Positions 35,842 through 45,966 of a DNA stretch of 64,000 nt are shown here, one piece after another (positions within the stretch are counted from its first letter, which is position 1; every line of letters starts with the position of its first letter). The notes under the pieces are model-generated. The model was not told where the DNA came from, searched no databases, and saw only the letters and a program-made list of their open reading frames with translations. Both the position numbers and the translations under genes were made by a program. The stretch spans positions 1,668,566 through 1,732,565 of the forward strand of contig BPKI01000001.1 of the NCBI GenBank assembly GCA_026005055.1, in the 5' to 3' direction. Origin of the DNA: Lysobacterales bacterium. GTDB taxonomy: Bacteria > Pseudomonadota > Gammaproteobacteria > Xanthomonadales > BPKI01.

Positions 35842-36641
35842 GGGCATGCGCCTCCGGCGACCGTGACCGCGGGCAGCACGACCTCGCCGCGATGCGTGGC
35901 GCCTGCGCCCATCGTCAGTCGGGGCTCGCCGCCGTCGTGGAATCCCTGGACGTAGTCGATGCCGAGGCCGAGCAGAAGCTGGCGCTGCTCCGCGGTTTCC
36001 ACGCCCTCGGCGACGGTGACCAAAGCGAGCTCGCGGCCAAAAGCGGTGAGGCCGCGGAACAGCTTTTCCGTATCGGCGCCGGGAAGGCGCTCGACGAAGC
36101 TGCGATCAATCTTGATGAAGTCGATCGAGAGCGGCGCGAGCAAGGCCATGTGCGAGGCGCCACTGCCGAAGTCGTCGATCCCGACCCAAAGCCCCCGGGA
36201 ACGGAGGAGGGCCGTCAGGGTGCGAGCGCGGGGGAGGTCACGGATGGGCGCGCTCTCCGTGATCTCCACCGCCAGGCGGGCTGGGTCGACATCGGCCCCT
36301 TCGATCAGGGACAGGAGACGGCGAGGGGCATCCGGGGAGGCGACCGTCTCGGGCGCGAGGTTGAAACCGAGCAGGCCGACCTCGGGGTGTTGCTCGAGCC
36401 AAGCCAAGCCAAGGCGCATCACCGCGAGGTCGAAGTCGAGCGCACGTCCGCTCGAAGCCGCCCATTGCACGACGGGAAGCGGGGAGCCGAAGCCGTGCGG
36501 GCGAGCGAGCACCTCGAACCACCCCTCTCGGAGAACGCGAGGCGCGCCGAGCGGCCGCACCGGCTGCAGGGCGATCTCGAGCCCAACGCCGCGCAGGATT
36601 TCCGCGCACCGGCCGTCTTCGCTGACCGAGGGGATAGACAC
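35838..36641 (-). CDS. EAL-domain protein (probable cyclic-di-GMP phosphodiesterase), 267 aa
   Basis: A stand-alone EAL domain without GGDEF or sensor parts. Metal and substrate residues are recognisable: E-x-L-x-R as EVLAR, the Asn in GFNLAPETV, Glu in AVEITES, the DDFGSG pair, Lys in FIKIDRSF, Glu in AEGVETAEQ and Gln in YVQGF. It is therefore probably an active phosphodiesterase. The predicted start is GTG 36641, with no strong ribosome binding site, in an AT-rich spot. It is first in a three-gene coupled unit with DUF6502 and the GGTG-repeat protein. The 264 bases upstream (36642-36905) hold no gene; an imperfect ATCCCA/TGGGAAT dyad lies near 36650. Confidence 0.88.
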   Translation of the reverse strand: MSIPSVSEDGRCAEILRGVGLEIALQPVRPLGAPRVLREGWFEVLARPHGFGSPLPVVQWAASSGRALDFDLAVMRLGLAWLEQHPEVGLLGFNLAPETVASPDAPRRLLSLIEGADVDPARLAVEITESAPIRDLPRARTLTALLRSRGLWVGIDDFGSGASHMALLAPLSIDFIKIDRSFVERLPGADTEKLFRGLTAFGRELALVTVAEGVETAEQRQLLLGLGIDYVQGFHDGGEPRLTMGAGATHRGEVVLPAVTVAGGACP

Positions 36642-36905
36642 GAGAAAAAAATCCCAAACGGATGGGAATAAATTAGCACGCTTTCGCCCAGTGCGAAGGC
36701 CACGCGGTGTGTCCGATGGTCACAACGCGATGGGGATCACGCCGAAGATGGGTCTTCGCTGAGCCAGGGGGGTGCCGTCCTCGCCGGCGATCGCGACGAG
36801 GGACGGCATCGCGCGGCTGACCGTTCATCGTCCGGAGACGACCGCCTGTCTGCCCCCTTTCCGGCCGCCTGGGTTCGGTGCGTAGGCGACCTCAGGCTTT
36901 GATGA

Positions 36906-39811
36906 ATGCCTCGTTCGATGCGCTCCGAAACGAGAAGCTTCCGATCCTCCTTGGCCTTCTGGATGTTGCTGATCGCCGGCTCGGCATCCGCGCAGACCAC
37001 CAACCAGTGGCCGGCCGGTATCGGTTTCCCCAACGTCTCGCGCACGCCCGGGCAGCGCCTGGCCGGACCCTTCGCCACCAGCGACGGGCGGATCGCGCTG
37101 CTCGCCTGGCACAACGGGGTGCTGTTCTCGATCCCCGAAACCCCTTCGAGCATGCCCGGCTCGAACCTCCAGGTCCGGATCTGGAACATCACCGACCCGA
37201 CGAATCCGCGGCGGATCGCGCTGCCACCAGCGGGAAGCCAAGGCGAACTCGGACAGACCCGCGATCCGATCAATGCCCACGGGTATTTCCACCTCGGACA
37301 GCGCATGGACAACGGCGCTCCCGGGCACTACCTGGTCATCGGCGAGGATTACCAGTGGCCCTCGGGGCCGATCTGGTCCTTCCACGCCGCAAGCGGCAAC
37401 CCGGGCGTCACGAGGCAGCGGTCCTATCACTTGGGTGCCGTCACCCGCGGGGACCAGTTCCAGCCCTGGTTCGTGGGCCCGACTTTCACCGAGTACCTCG
37501 CCAATCCCGGCAACGTCGAGCTGCGCTTCGGCGGCAATCAGTGGAACCCGGGCAGCCAGCTCCTCGCCCAATGGGACCATCTCGCGCAGACCGGGGTCTT
37601 CGGGCATCCGTTCATCCTCGGCAACCTGCTCATCTACGCTGCCGATCAGGGGCGCAGCGGGGTGGCGACCTACGACATCAGCAATCCGAACGTGCCGGTG
37701 CTGCTCGACGTGCTCCGAATCGGCGGCCCCGGCGGCTATTGGCCGGAACTGTGGGCGCACGATGGCGAGCTCTACGTCGTCTTTCCCTACAACAACAACG
37801 GCAACGGCTTCCGCATGGTGGACGCCACCGACCCGAGCGCCCTGCGCTTCGTCGCCGACGTCCCGCTGTTCCAGCCGCCGGATTCCTCTGGCGCGATGTA
37901 CGCCCAGTTCCAGGACGAGTTCGGCTTCATCGGCGATCACAAGATCGACATGCGCACCCGCCAGAGCGTGCTGCGCTTTCAGACCACGGATGCCTCGCTG
38001 CCGACCGGCCAGCGGGTGGACATGAGCCAGTTCGCGCTGCCGCTCGGCAATCTGATCGTCACCGGCGGGCAGGGCATCTACCAAGGGATGGCGATCTTCG
38101 CTCACCAAGCCGATCCGGACACCCGTCCGCCCAGCGTGGGCTTCCACATTCCGCGCGCCGGCCAGACGAACTACCCGCGCCGCGCCCCGATCAGCCTGAT
38201 CATCCACGAGACCCTGGACACGCTCTCGATCGTCAACGGCAGCAGCTTCATGCTCAGGCGCGTGCTGGGGCCGGGCAGCTATGGCCCGGCTCTGCCCGGT
38301 AAATGGGTCTTCGGCTTCAACGACATTCTCACCTTCACGCCCGACGCCGAGCTCGACGTGAATGCCACCTACGAGGTGCGGGTCTCCGGCATCCGCGACG
38401 CCGCCGGCAACGCGATGCCGACTTACGCCTTCACCTTTTCGACGGGCAGCGCCGGCAGCGGCAACCGGCCGCCTTCCGTCACCGCTTTCTCGGCCAGCCC
38501 GTATCCGGTCGCACCCGGGGGAACGACCAGTTTCGCCGCCTCGGCCAGCGACCCCGACGGCGATGCGCTCCAATACCGCTTCGACTTCGGCGATGGGACG
38601 CCGAAGACCGCCTGGTCGGCCTCGGCGAGCGCGACGCACGTCTACGCCCAGCAGGGGCACTATCGGGCGGTGGTGCAGGTCCGCGATCCCTCCGGCGTGA
38701 TCGCCAGCCGCAGCACCGTGGTCAGCGTCCTCGCCCCGCTCTCGGGACCGCGGCCCACGGCGAGCGGCCAGATGCATTGCGAGGCGAGCAACCGCCGCGT
38801 CTACACGGTCCACCCCGATCACGACCGGGTGAGCGTGTTCAACGCCGACACCCTCGCCAAGATCGCCGAGTGGCCGGTCTGCGACCACCCCTCGGCCGTG
38901 GCCTTCCGTGCCGGATCGCCGGGCGAGCTGTGGATCGCCTGCCGCGACGATGATCGCGTCCAGATCCGCCGCGCCGACGACGGCAGTCTGCTCCACACCA
39001 TCGACCTCGGTTACGGCGCCGCGCCCGAGGCGGTGGCGTTGTCGCCGGACGGCAATCGGGCCTTCGTGGCGCTGGCGGGCTCCGCGGAGCTGCGCCGCTT
39101 CGCCACCTCCACCCGCGCCGAGACGGGGCGGCTGGCCTTGCCGGCCCCGCCCCGGGGGCTGGGGGTCTCGGCCGATGGCCAAACCGTGTTCGCCACGCGC
39201 TTCCTCTCCGCTCGCAACCATGCCGAGGTCTATCGAATCGAGGGCGCCGGCGGCACGCTCAGCCTCGGCGAGCGACGACGGGTGGCCAAGTTCGGAGGCG
39301 AGCGTCATCGCGACACCCCCTCGAGCGGCCGCGGCGTGGCCAATCAGCTCGCCGCCGCCGTGCTCTCGCCGCGCGATGGGCGCATCTTCGTGCCGGCGAC
39401 CAAACCCAACGCCGAGCGCGGGCCTTTGATCCACTCGAGCGTCGATCTCACCCAGGACAACACCGTGCGCGCCGTTCTTCTCGCGCTCAATGGCAGCGGC
39501 TCGCCGGTGCTGGTGCGCGACGTGGACATCGACAACAGCGATTCGCCCTCCGCCGTCGCCTTTTCGCCGCTCGGCGATTACCTGCTGGTCGCCCTCCAGG
39601 GCACCAACGAGGTGGCGATTTTCGATGCGCTGGCGCTCGCCGATCAGACCGGCTTCGGGGCCAACGTGGTGCGCCTCGACGTCGGGCTGGCGCCGCAGGG
39701 GCTCTGTGTGGATCCGACGACCGGACGCACCTTCGTCCACAACTTCATGGGCCGCAGCCTCTCGGTGCTCGAGACCGGAAGCCTCTGGCAGACCGGAAAC
39801 ACCCAGGTGGC
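36906..39811 (+). pseudogene. N-terminal part of a giant secreted multidomain cytochrome, interrupted by an IS element
   Basis: About 968 codons remain before the insertion. A signal peptide (FRSSLAFWMLLIAGSASAQ) leads to an LVIVD-like propeller (VRIWNITDPTNPRRIAL), an SbsA-type Ig-like domain (ILTFTPDAELDVNATYEVRVSG), a PKD domain (FDFGDGTPKTAW, near residues 520-600) and a YVTN-type beta-propeller (VALSPDGNRAFVALAG). The insertion falls after the propeller. The frame continues by chance through the element, antisense to the transposase, to 41243, which would give an aberrant 1445-residue fusion. The cytochrome part lies beyond the element (41276-42592). Confidence 0.85.
39804..39811. repeat. 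Target-site duplication, left copy (CAGGTGGC)
   Basis: The 8 bases CAGGTGGC directly precede the left end of the IS element and recur directly after its right end at 41276-41283. An 8-bp duplication is normal for the ISL3 family and shows simple transposition into the cytochrome gene. Confidence 0.95.
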
Positions 39812-41275
39812 GGCTCCATGTCGTTTCGTGTGGAAAGCAACACTGTCACTGGGGCATCGCCGGCGCGAACGGACTGGCCGGCAGGTGCTTGAGCTTGGAC
39901 ATGCGCAGGTAGGCGATGGCGATGAAGTTCTGGCTCGTCCTGAAGCCGCGCGCGGCGCGCTTGGCCTGCTGCAGCAGCCCGTTCATCGCCTCGACGAAGG
40001 CGTTGCTGCGGTGATCGACCATGCCGCGCACCACCGCGTCGAACCGCTCCTTGAGCGTGGCGGCCAGCTTCTTGAACGGCTCGAGCCGACAGCGCCGCGC
40101 CCAGCTCAGCCAGGCCCTGAGGTCGGATGCGGCCTGTTCGATGCTGTTGTGCGCTGTGGCCCGCGCGTACACCTCGCGCAGCGCCATCTTCAGCCGCCAC
40201 GCCCGCGCGCTTTTGAGCGTCGAGCGCTGCAGCCAGTGCATCGCCTGGATCTGGCGGGCGCTCCAGGTGCTGGGGTTGCGCCGCATGCCCCACAGCAGCT
40301 GCCTGAGCGTCTTACGCTGGCCAGTGCCCAGCGCGGCTCGCACCGCCTGCGCGTCGGTGGCCATCTCCGCGCGGCGCACCTGGTCCATCGCCTCGATGGC
40401 CATCGAGACGACGTGGAAGCGGTCGTAGCTGATCTGCGCCTGGGGCAGCGCCAGCGCCACGCCCTTGGCGTAGGCCGCGCTCATGTCCATGCACACGTGC
40501 CGCACCTGGGCGGGATCGCCGCCATGGGCCTTCAGATCCTCGGCGAACTCCACCACCGTGCGGTGCTCGCGCCCCTCGGTGGCGAACAGCAGCCGCTTGC
40601 GATCCAGGTCGTGCACGACGGTGATGTAGTGCTGCCCGCGCCGCAGGCTGGTCTCGTCGATGCCCACCGTGCGCACGCCGGCGAAGTCTTCCAGCGCACG
40701 CGCCTGCGCGACGTAGAACTCGATGCGCCGCCACAGCCGCTTGTCCTTGCAGCGCAGCAACTCGGCGGCCTGGCGCACCGGCAGGTCCAGGCACAAGGTC
40801 AGCGCCAGCGCTTCGAACGCCGCGGTGAAGCCCGAGCCCGGACGCGCCCAGGGCACGGCCACCTGCGTGGTCTTGCCGCAGGCACCGCAGGCCACGCGCG
40901 GCACGTCGCAATGCAGCCAGGCCTCGAACTGGAAGAAGTCCAGGTGCCGCCAGGATCGGCGCAGCCGGTCGTGCACCGGTTGCGTGGCCGCACCGCATGC
41001 CGGGCAGGCGAGCCTGCTGGTGTGGCAGCCGATCTCGAAGTCGATACGCCGCTTGGCGGTGTCGAGCCTGACGTCATCGACGACCCACGGCGGCTGCAAG
41101 CCCAGCGCGCTGGTGAACAGAGCTTCTACGGCAATGCCCATGGACTCATCCTCCTGATCAAACACGCCTCGTGGACATGTGCACAGGCCGGCCAGCGGCC
41201 TGCACACATGCCCACCGGGCTCGACGACCAGGAGTCATTGTGACTGTTGGGTTCCACACGAAATGACGAAGAGCC
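39812..41275 (-). mobile_element. ISL3-family insertion sequence, copy 1, 1464 bp
   Basis: Complete element. Its ends read GGCTCCATGTCGTTTCGTG (left) and, reverse-complemented, GGCTCTTCGTCATTTCGTG (right), an imperfect terminal inverted repeat. It is flanked by the perfect 8-bp duplication CAGGTGGC and holds one minus-strand transposase gene. Deleting the element plus one duplication copy fuses the flanking gene in frame. It differs from copy 2 at two positions I could find in the transposase gene. Confidence 0.95.
39846..41141 (-). CDS. ISL3-family transposase, 431 aa
   Basis: The N-terminal zinc-ribbon-like Cys pairs (CPACG and CGACG, about 28 residues apart) suit DNA binding to the IS ends. 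The catalytic core has IDETSLRRGQHYITVVHD and DMSAAYAKGVALALPQAQISYDRFHVV, characteristic of ISL3 DDE transposases. ATG 41141 has AGGAGG eight bases upstream. Intact and probably active; a second nearly identical copy is in the window. Confidence 0.95.
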   Translation of the reverse strand: MGIAVEALFTSALGLQPPWVVDDVRLDTAKRRIDFEIGCHTSRLACPACGAATQPVHDRLRRSWRHLDFFQFEAWLHCDVPRVACGACGKTTQVAVPWARPGSGFTAAFEALALTLCLDLPVRQAAELLRCKDKRLWRRIEFYVAQARALEDFAGVRTVGIDETSLRRGQHYITVVHDLDRKRLLFATEGREHRTVVEFAEDLKAHGGDPAQVRHVCMDMSAAYAKGVALALPQAQISYDRFHVVSMAIEAMDQVRRAEMATDAQAVRAALGTGQRKTLRQLLWGMRRNPSTWSARQIQAMHWLQRSTLKSARAWRLKMALREVYARATAHNSIEQAASDLRAWLSWARRCRLEPFKKLAATLKERFDAVVRGMVDHRSNAFVEAMNGLLQQAKRAARGFRTSQNFIAIAYLRMSKLKHLPASPFAPAMPQ

Positions 41276-42592
41276 CAGGTGGCCCGGCAGGAGCTTCCGG
41301 CCTTGGCCAGCGAACCGCTCAGCGCGCAAGTGCTCGCCGGCAAACGCATCTTCTACAACGCCCGCGACCCGCGGATGAGCGCCGAGGGCTATCTCTCCTG
41401 CGCCACCTGCCATCTCGACGGGGATCACGACGGCCGTACCTTCGATTTCACCGGCCGCGGCGAGGGCTTGCGCAACACCACCAGCCTGCGCGGCCGCGGC
41501 GGCATGGCGCACGGCCTGGTGCACTGGAGCGCGAACTTCGACGAGATCCAGGATTTCGAGAACGACATCCGCCAGTTCTTCGGCGGACGGGGCTTTCTCA
41601 CCGACGCCCAGTTCGCCTCCACCCAGAATCCGCTGGGCCCGCCCAAGGCGGGGCTCAATGCAGCGCTCGACGCGCTCGCGGCCTACGTCGCCTCCCTCGG
41701 GCCTTCGAGTCTCCCGCGGAGCCCCTATCGCAATCCCGATGGCAGCCTGAGCGCGGCGGCCGTGCGCGGGCAGACCGTGTTCCAGAACGAAGGCTGCGCG
41801 AGCTGCCATACGCCCCCGCGCTACACGGAAAGCGGTATGGGCCTGCCGCCGCTCCTGCGTGATGTGGGTACCCTCAGGCCCACCTCCGGCGGCCGCTTGG
41901 GTGGCACGCTGTCGGGCATCGACACTCCGACCCTGCTCGGCCTCTTCGCCACCGCGCCCTACTTCCACGATGGCAGCGCAGCCACCCTGGAGGACGTTTT
42001 CCGAGTGACCGGCGGCGTTCTGGTTCCGGCCGAGAACGGTACGCCTTACGGCGGCGCCTGGATCGTGAACCAGTTCACCGAGCAGAACTACGATGACACC
42101 CCGCGCGGGCGCGCCTTCGTCAATCTGGAAGGCAATGGCCAAGGTCTGCGCCTGACCGGCGTGAACGGCGGCAGCGGCGGCACCGCCGCTCTGGAGATTC
42201 GCTTCTCGAACTCGCGGCCGCTCGGCGGCAGCATCGGACTCCGCGTGCGGGTCAACGGCAGCCTCTGGCAGACGGTCTCGCTCCCCGGCGTGGGCAACGA
42301 CCCCAACTGGCGCATGACGAACTGGGAGAGCCTGTGGATCGAAGGCTTCACCCTGAACGCGGGCAGCGGGAACACGATCGAGCTCGAGGCCACCGACTGG
42401 GCCATCGCCATCGACGAGGTGCTGATCGCCAACCACAACCGTCTGCAACAAGCGCAGCCCCACCGCCGGGTGCTCGCGCTCTCGCCTTCGGATCGCGCGG
42501 ATCTGATCGCTTTCTTGCGCAGTCTCGACCGGCAGACGGCCGCGGGCAGCGCGCCGCCGCCATCGGCCATCTTCGCCGACGGCTTCGAGTGA
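41276..42592 (+). pseudogene. C-terminal part of the interrupted multidomain cytochrome: dihaem domain and GFE tail
   Basis: Continues the gene at 36906 after the IS. Joined at the duplication, the product would be about 1404 residues. This part holds two haem c sites, CATCH (after GYLS) and CASCH (after NEG), in a cytochrome-c-peroxidase/MauG-like layout with TPTLLGLFATAPYFHDGSAATLEDV. An extra beta-rich domain follows (residues about 280-380 of the fragment) and the protein ends PPPSAIFADGFE. GTG 41279 in the duplicated bases could start a 437-residue product, but it would lack a signal peptide and could not be exported for haem attachment. Confidence 0.85.
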
Positions 42593-42599
42593 GGAACGC

Positions 42600-44192
42600 T
42601 CAAGGTCCTTCCCCGAGGCGTGCGGCTTCGAGCAAGCGGCGGCTCGCAGGATGATGGGGGGCGGAGAGCAGCGCGGCGGCTTCGCCCCGCTCGACGATGC
42701 GGCCTGCCTCCATCACGGCGATCGCGTCGCAAAGCCGCGCGACGGCGGGGATGTCGTGCGAGATGAAAAGCAAGCTCAAGCGGAAGCGCTCCCGGAGCGC
42801 GGCGAGGAGATCGAGGATCTCGAGCTTGAGCGCGGCATCGAGCGCCGAGACTGCCTCATCGAGGATCAGGAGCGCGGGTTTCAGCGCGAGGGCGCGGGCG
42901 ATCGCCACCCGCTGGCGCTGCCCGCCGGAGAGCTCGTGCGGATAGCGGCCGAGGAAGCGCTCATCCAAGCCCACCGTGGCGAGCGCTTCAGCCGCGAGCT
43001 TCCATCGCGCCTTCTTGCTCGGGGCCTCGCCCTGGAGTCGCAGACCCTCGGCGACGATCTCGGCGATGGGCATCCTCGGATCGAGGCTGGCGCCTGGGTC
43101 CTGAAAGACGATTTGCAGGTGCCGCCGCAATGGCCGCCAGGCCGAGGCGGACAGCCCCGTGAGCTCTCGACCCTGGAAGCGGATGCGGCCGGCCCGGATC
43201 GGCATCAGCCCGAGAATGGCGCGAGCCAGCGTCGATTTGCCGCTGCCTGAGGAGCCGATCAAGCCGAGGGCGGCACCGCGAGGCAACGAGAGCTCCACGT
43301 CATCGAGGATTCGGCGTGCGCCGCCAAAACCGCGCGCGGGAGCCTCCACCACCAGGCCCTGCACCGACAGCAGGGTTTCCTCCTTGCGAGTGGGCTCGTC
43401 GCCTCGGTGCGCCAACACGGGCATGGTCGCTGCCGCCACCATCGTTTCCGTGGCTTTCTGCGTTGGTGCGACGAGCAGGGACTGCGGATTTCCGCTCTCG
43501 ACGATCCGCCCACGGTCGAGGACGTAAATGCGATCGGCATGGCGGGCCAGGAGCGGGAGATCATGCGAAATCAGCAGCAAACCGCCGCTCCGCGCGCGCA
43601 TCTCGCGCGTGAGCAGGCGCACGAGCTCCTCGGCGAGCGGAGGATCGAGTGCGCTGGTCGGCTCATCGGCGATGACCAGCTCCGGAGCCGGTGCGAGCGC
43701 TTGCGCGATCGCCACGCGCTGCCTCTGGCCGCCGGAGAGCTCGTGGGGATAGCGCCTCGCCGCGCGTTCTGGCTCCGGAATGCCCACCCGCGCCAGCCAC
43801 TCGACCACCTGCTCCCAGGCGGCCTTTCGCGGTAGGCGGCGGTGATGGATGAGCCCCTCTGCGATCTGCGTGCCCACGGGGAGGAGAGGATGGAGGGCGG
43901 CCAACGGTTCCTGGAAGATCAGCGCGATCCTGCGACCACGAAGGCTCCGAAGCGCCCTGGGCTCGGCAGGGAATGCCTCTCCGGCGAGCGCCATCCGCGT
44001 CCAGCTCGCGGCGAAGAGGCGCTCTGGCAAAAGGCCCAGGATCGCGCGCGCGGTCAGGGACTTGCCCGCACCCGAGGCCCCGATCAGCGCGATGACTTCG
44101 CCGCGAGCGATGCGAAGGGACACCCGATCGAGCAGAGGCCCCGAAAACGCGCGCACGCGGAGCGCCTCGACTTCGAAAAGAGCGGTGCTCAC
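42600..44192 (-). CDS. yejF: Peptide ABC transporter ATPase with two fused nucleotide-binding domains (YejF type), 530 aa
   Basis: Energises uptake of peptides through the YejBE permease. Two complete ATPase halves each have a Walker A (GASGAGKSLTAR; GSSGSGKSTLAR), the signature LSGGQRQRVAIA and Walker B followed by DE. Fusion of two halves in one chain is the YejF arrangement rather than separate OppD/OppF. GTG 44192 overlaps the yejE stop (GTGA). It ends seven bases from the convergent cytochrome pseudogene. Confidence 0.92.
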   Translation of the reverse strand: MSTALFEVEALRVRAFSGPLLDRVSLRIARGEVIALIGASGAGKSLTARAILGLLPERLFAASWTRMALAGEAFPAEPRALRSLRGRRIALIFQEPLAALHPLLPVGTQIAEGLIHHRRLPRKAAWEQVVEWLARVGIPEPERAARRYPHELSGGQRQRVAIAQALAPAPELVIADEPTSALDPPLAEELVRLLTREMRARSGGLLLISHDLPLLARHADRIYVLDRGRIVESGNPQSLLVAPTQKATETMVAAATMPVLAHRGDEPTRKEETLLSVQGLVVEAPARGFGGARRILDDVELSLPRGAALGLIGSSGSGKSTLARAILGLMPIRAGRIRFQGRELTGLSASAWRPLRRHLQIVFQDPGASLDPRMPIAEIVAEGLRLQGEAPSKKARWKLAAEALATVGLDERFLGRYPHELSGGQRQRVAIARALALKPALLILDEAVSALDAALKLEILDLLAALRERFRLSLLFISHDIPAVARLCDAIAVMEAGRIVERGEAAALLSAPHHPASRRLLEAARLGEGP

Positions 44193-45046
44193 CGCCCGTC
44201 TCGTGGGTCGAGGGCATCGCGCAGGCCCTCGGCGAGGAAGTGGAATATCAAAAGCAGCGCGATGAGGAAAAGAGCCGGAAAGATCAGAGCCCAGGGCACG
44301 AAGCCCATGTCCTGTGCGCCTTCGTTGACGAGCCCCCCCAGTGAGACCAGCGGCTCCTGCAGGCCAAGGCCGAGATAGCTCAGGAAACTTTCGATGAGCA
44401 CGATCTTGGGCACGATGACGGCGAGGGCGGCGAGGGCGGTACCTGCCAGCTGCGGCAGGATGTGGCGGCCGAGGATCCAAAGGGGGCCGGCACCGAGGGC
44501 GCGAGCGGCGAGCACGAACTCGCGCTCGCGCAGAGAGAGGGTCTCGGCGCGGGTGATGCGTGCGAGATCGAGCCAGACGTAGGCACCGATCGCGATGAAG
44601 ATGAGCTCGCTCCTCCTGCCGAACACGACCACGAGGACGATGGCCAGGAACAGGAACGGCAGAGCGTAGAGGACATCCACGGTGCGCATGAGCAGGGCGT
44701 CCAGCCAGCCACCGAAGTAACCGGCCAGCATGCCGTAAGGCAGGCCGATGAGCAGCGCGAGGAGCGCTGCGCTTCCCGCCACGGCGAGGGTCATGCGGAG
44801 CCCGATGGCGGTGCGCGTGAGCAAATCCCGTCCGATGGCATCGGTGCCGAAGGGATGCAGGCGATCGGGTGGCGTCGCGATCCGCTCCCAGTCCGGCTTG
44901 AGTGCGTCGTGAGGGCTCAACCAGGGCGCGAGGACGGCGAAGGCGACGAAGAGCACGAGCAGCGCGAGGCAGGCCAGCGCCGCTCGGTGGCGGCGAAAGC
45001 GTCGCCAGGCGAGGCTCCAAGGTCGGTTCGAGGAAGCGGGGATCAT
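44189..45046 (-). CDS. yejE: Peptide ABC transporter permease, YejE/OppC type, 285 aa
   Basis: Inner-membrane permease with an N-terminal span (ALACLALLVLFVAFAVLAPWL) and the OppC-type N domain, several further spans and the coupling EAA loop REFVLAARALGAGPLWILGRHILPQ. ATG 45046 overlaps the yejB stop (ATGA). Pairs with YejB. Confidence 0.92.
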   Translation of the reverse strand: MIPASSNRPWSLAWRRFRRHRAALACLALLVLFVAFAVLAPWLSPHDALKPDWERIATPPDRLHPFGTDAIGRDLLTRTAIGLRMTLAVAGSAALLALLIGLPYGMLAGYFGGWLDALLMRTVDVLYALPFLFLAIVLVVVFGRRSELIFIAIGAYVWLDLARITRAETLSLREREFVLAARALGAGPLWILGRHILPQLAGTALAALAVIVPKIVLIESFLSYLGLGLQEPLVSLGGLVNEGAQDMGFVPWALIFPALFLIALLLIFHFLAEGLRDALDPRDGR

Positions 45047-45966
45047 CGCAGCCGGATGCGGGGGTCGAGCCAGGCGGCGATCAGATCGGCGAGGAAGTTG
45101 AAGAAGACGACGAAACCGCCGACCACGACGATCACGCCGAGGACCAGGGTGTAATCGCGATTGAGCGCGCCTTGCACGAAATGGCGGCCGATGCCCGGCA
45201 GGGAGAATGTCTGTTCGATGACCACCGATCCCGTGAGGATGGCGGCCGCTGCCGGGCCGAGGTAGGCGACCACCGGCACGAGCGCCGGCCTGAGGGCGTG
45301 GACCCAAAGGACTCGGATTTCTGGAAGCCCCCTGCTGCGCGCGGCCAGGATGTATTCGCTCGCCAGCACCTCGACCAGGGCCATGCGGCTGAGTCGGGCG
45401 ACCGCCGCCACGTAGGGCAGGGCGAGCGCGACGACCGGAAGCAGCAGATGGCGAAGCGACCCATCGCCGTAACCGCCCGCCGGCAGCCAGCCGAGGCCCA
45501 CCGCGAAGACGAGCACGAGGAGCGGCGCGAGCACGAAGTTGGGGATCGCTTGTGCCAGTACCGCAAAGCCCATGAGGAGCCGGTCGAGTAGGCGATCGCG
45601 CCGCCAGGCGGCAAGGATGCCGATGGCGAGTCCGAGGAAGACGGCGAGGGCGAGGGCGGCAGCGCCGATCTTCATGCTCACCGGCAGGCCGGAGGCGATC
45701 AGCTCGCCCACTCGGTGATCACGATACTGAAAGCTCGGCCCGAAATCGCCGCGGAGCAAGCCGCCGAGGTAAGCGAGGTACTGGTGCCAGAGCGGGCGGT
45801 CGAGTCCGTAATGCGCCTCCAGGCGAAGGCGGATCTCGGGTTCGAGCGCGCGCTCGGCGTCGAAGGGCCCGCCGGGGGCCAGCCGGATCAGCGCAAAACT
45901 CACACTGACCAGGACGAAGAGCGTCAGTACCCCGAGCAGTAGCCGGTTGAGCGCGAAACGGATCAT
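45043..45966 (-). CDS. yejB: Peptide ABC transporter permease, YejB/OppB type, 307 aa
   Basis: Inner-membrane permease with an N-terminal span (LLLGVLTLFVLVSVSFALIRLAPGGPF), the typical OppB periplasmic part (LRLEAHYGLDRPLWHQYLAYL) and the EAA loop SEYILAARSRGLPEIRVLWVHALRPAL. ATG 45966 overlaps the stop of the binding-protein gene (ATGA). Confidence 0.92.
   Translation of the reverse strand: MIRFALNRLLLGVLTLFVLVSVSFALIRLAPGGPFDAERALEPEIRLRLEAHYGLDRPLWHQYLAYLGGLLRGDFGPSFQYRDHRVGELIASGLPVSMKIGAAALALAVFLGLAIGILAAWRRDRLLDRLLMGFAVLAQAIPNFVLAPLLVLVFAVGLGWLPAGGYGDGSLRHLLLPVVALALPYVAAVARLSRMALVEVLASEYILAARSRGLPEIRVLWVHALRPALVPVVAYLGPAAAAILTGSVVIEQTFSLPGIGRHFVQGALNRDYTLVLGVIVVVGGFVVFFNFLADLIAAWLDPRIRLR

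Noticed and set aside
39812-41243. Long plus-strand frame through the IS element, in frame with the upstream cytochrome gene (1445 residues in total)
   Set aside because: It is antisense to the intact transposase, has no domain pattern beyond the insertion point, and recurs in IS copies 2 and 3. It is a GC-driven shadow.
41279-42592. Independent cytochrome gene starting at GTG 41279
   Set aside because: The start lies in the IS target duplication and the product would lack an export signal; it is the 3' half of the split gene.
42600-45020. An 806-codon minus-strand frame reaching upstream of the YejF start
   Set aside because: The part before 44192 is Arg/Pro/Ala-rich and overlaps the real yejE gene; the ABC ATPase begins at the GTGA overlap.
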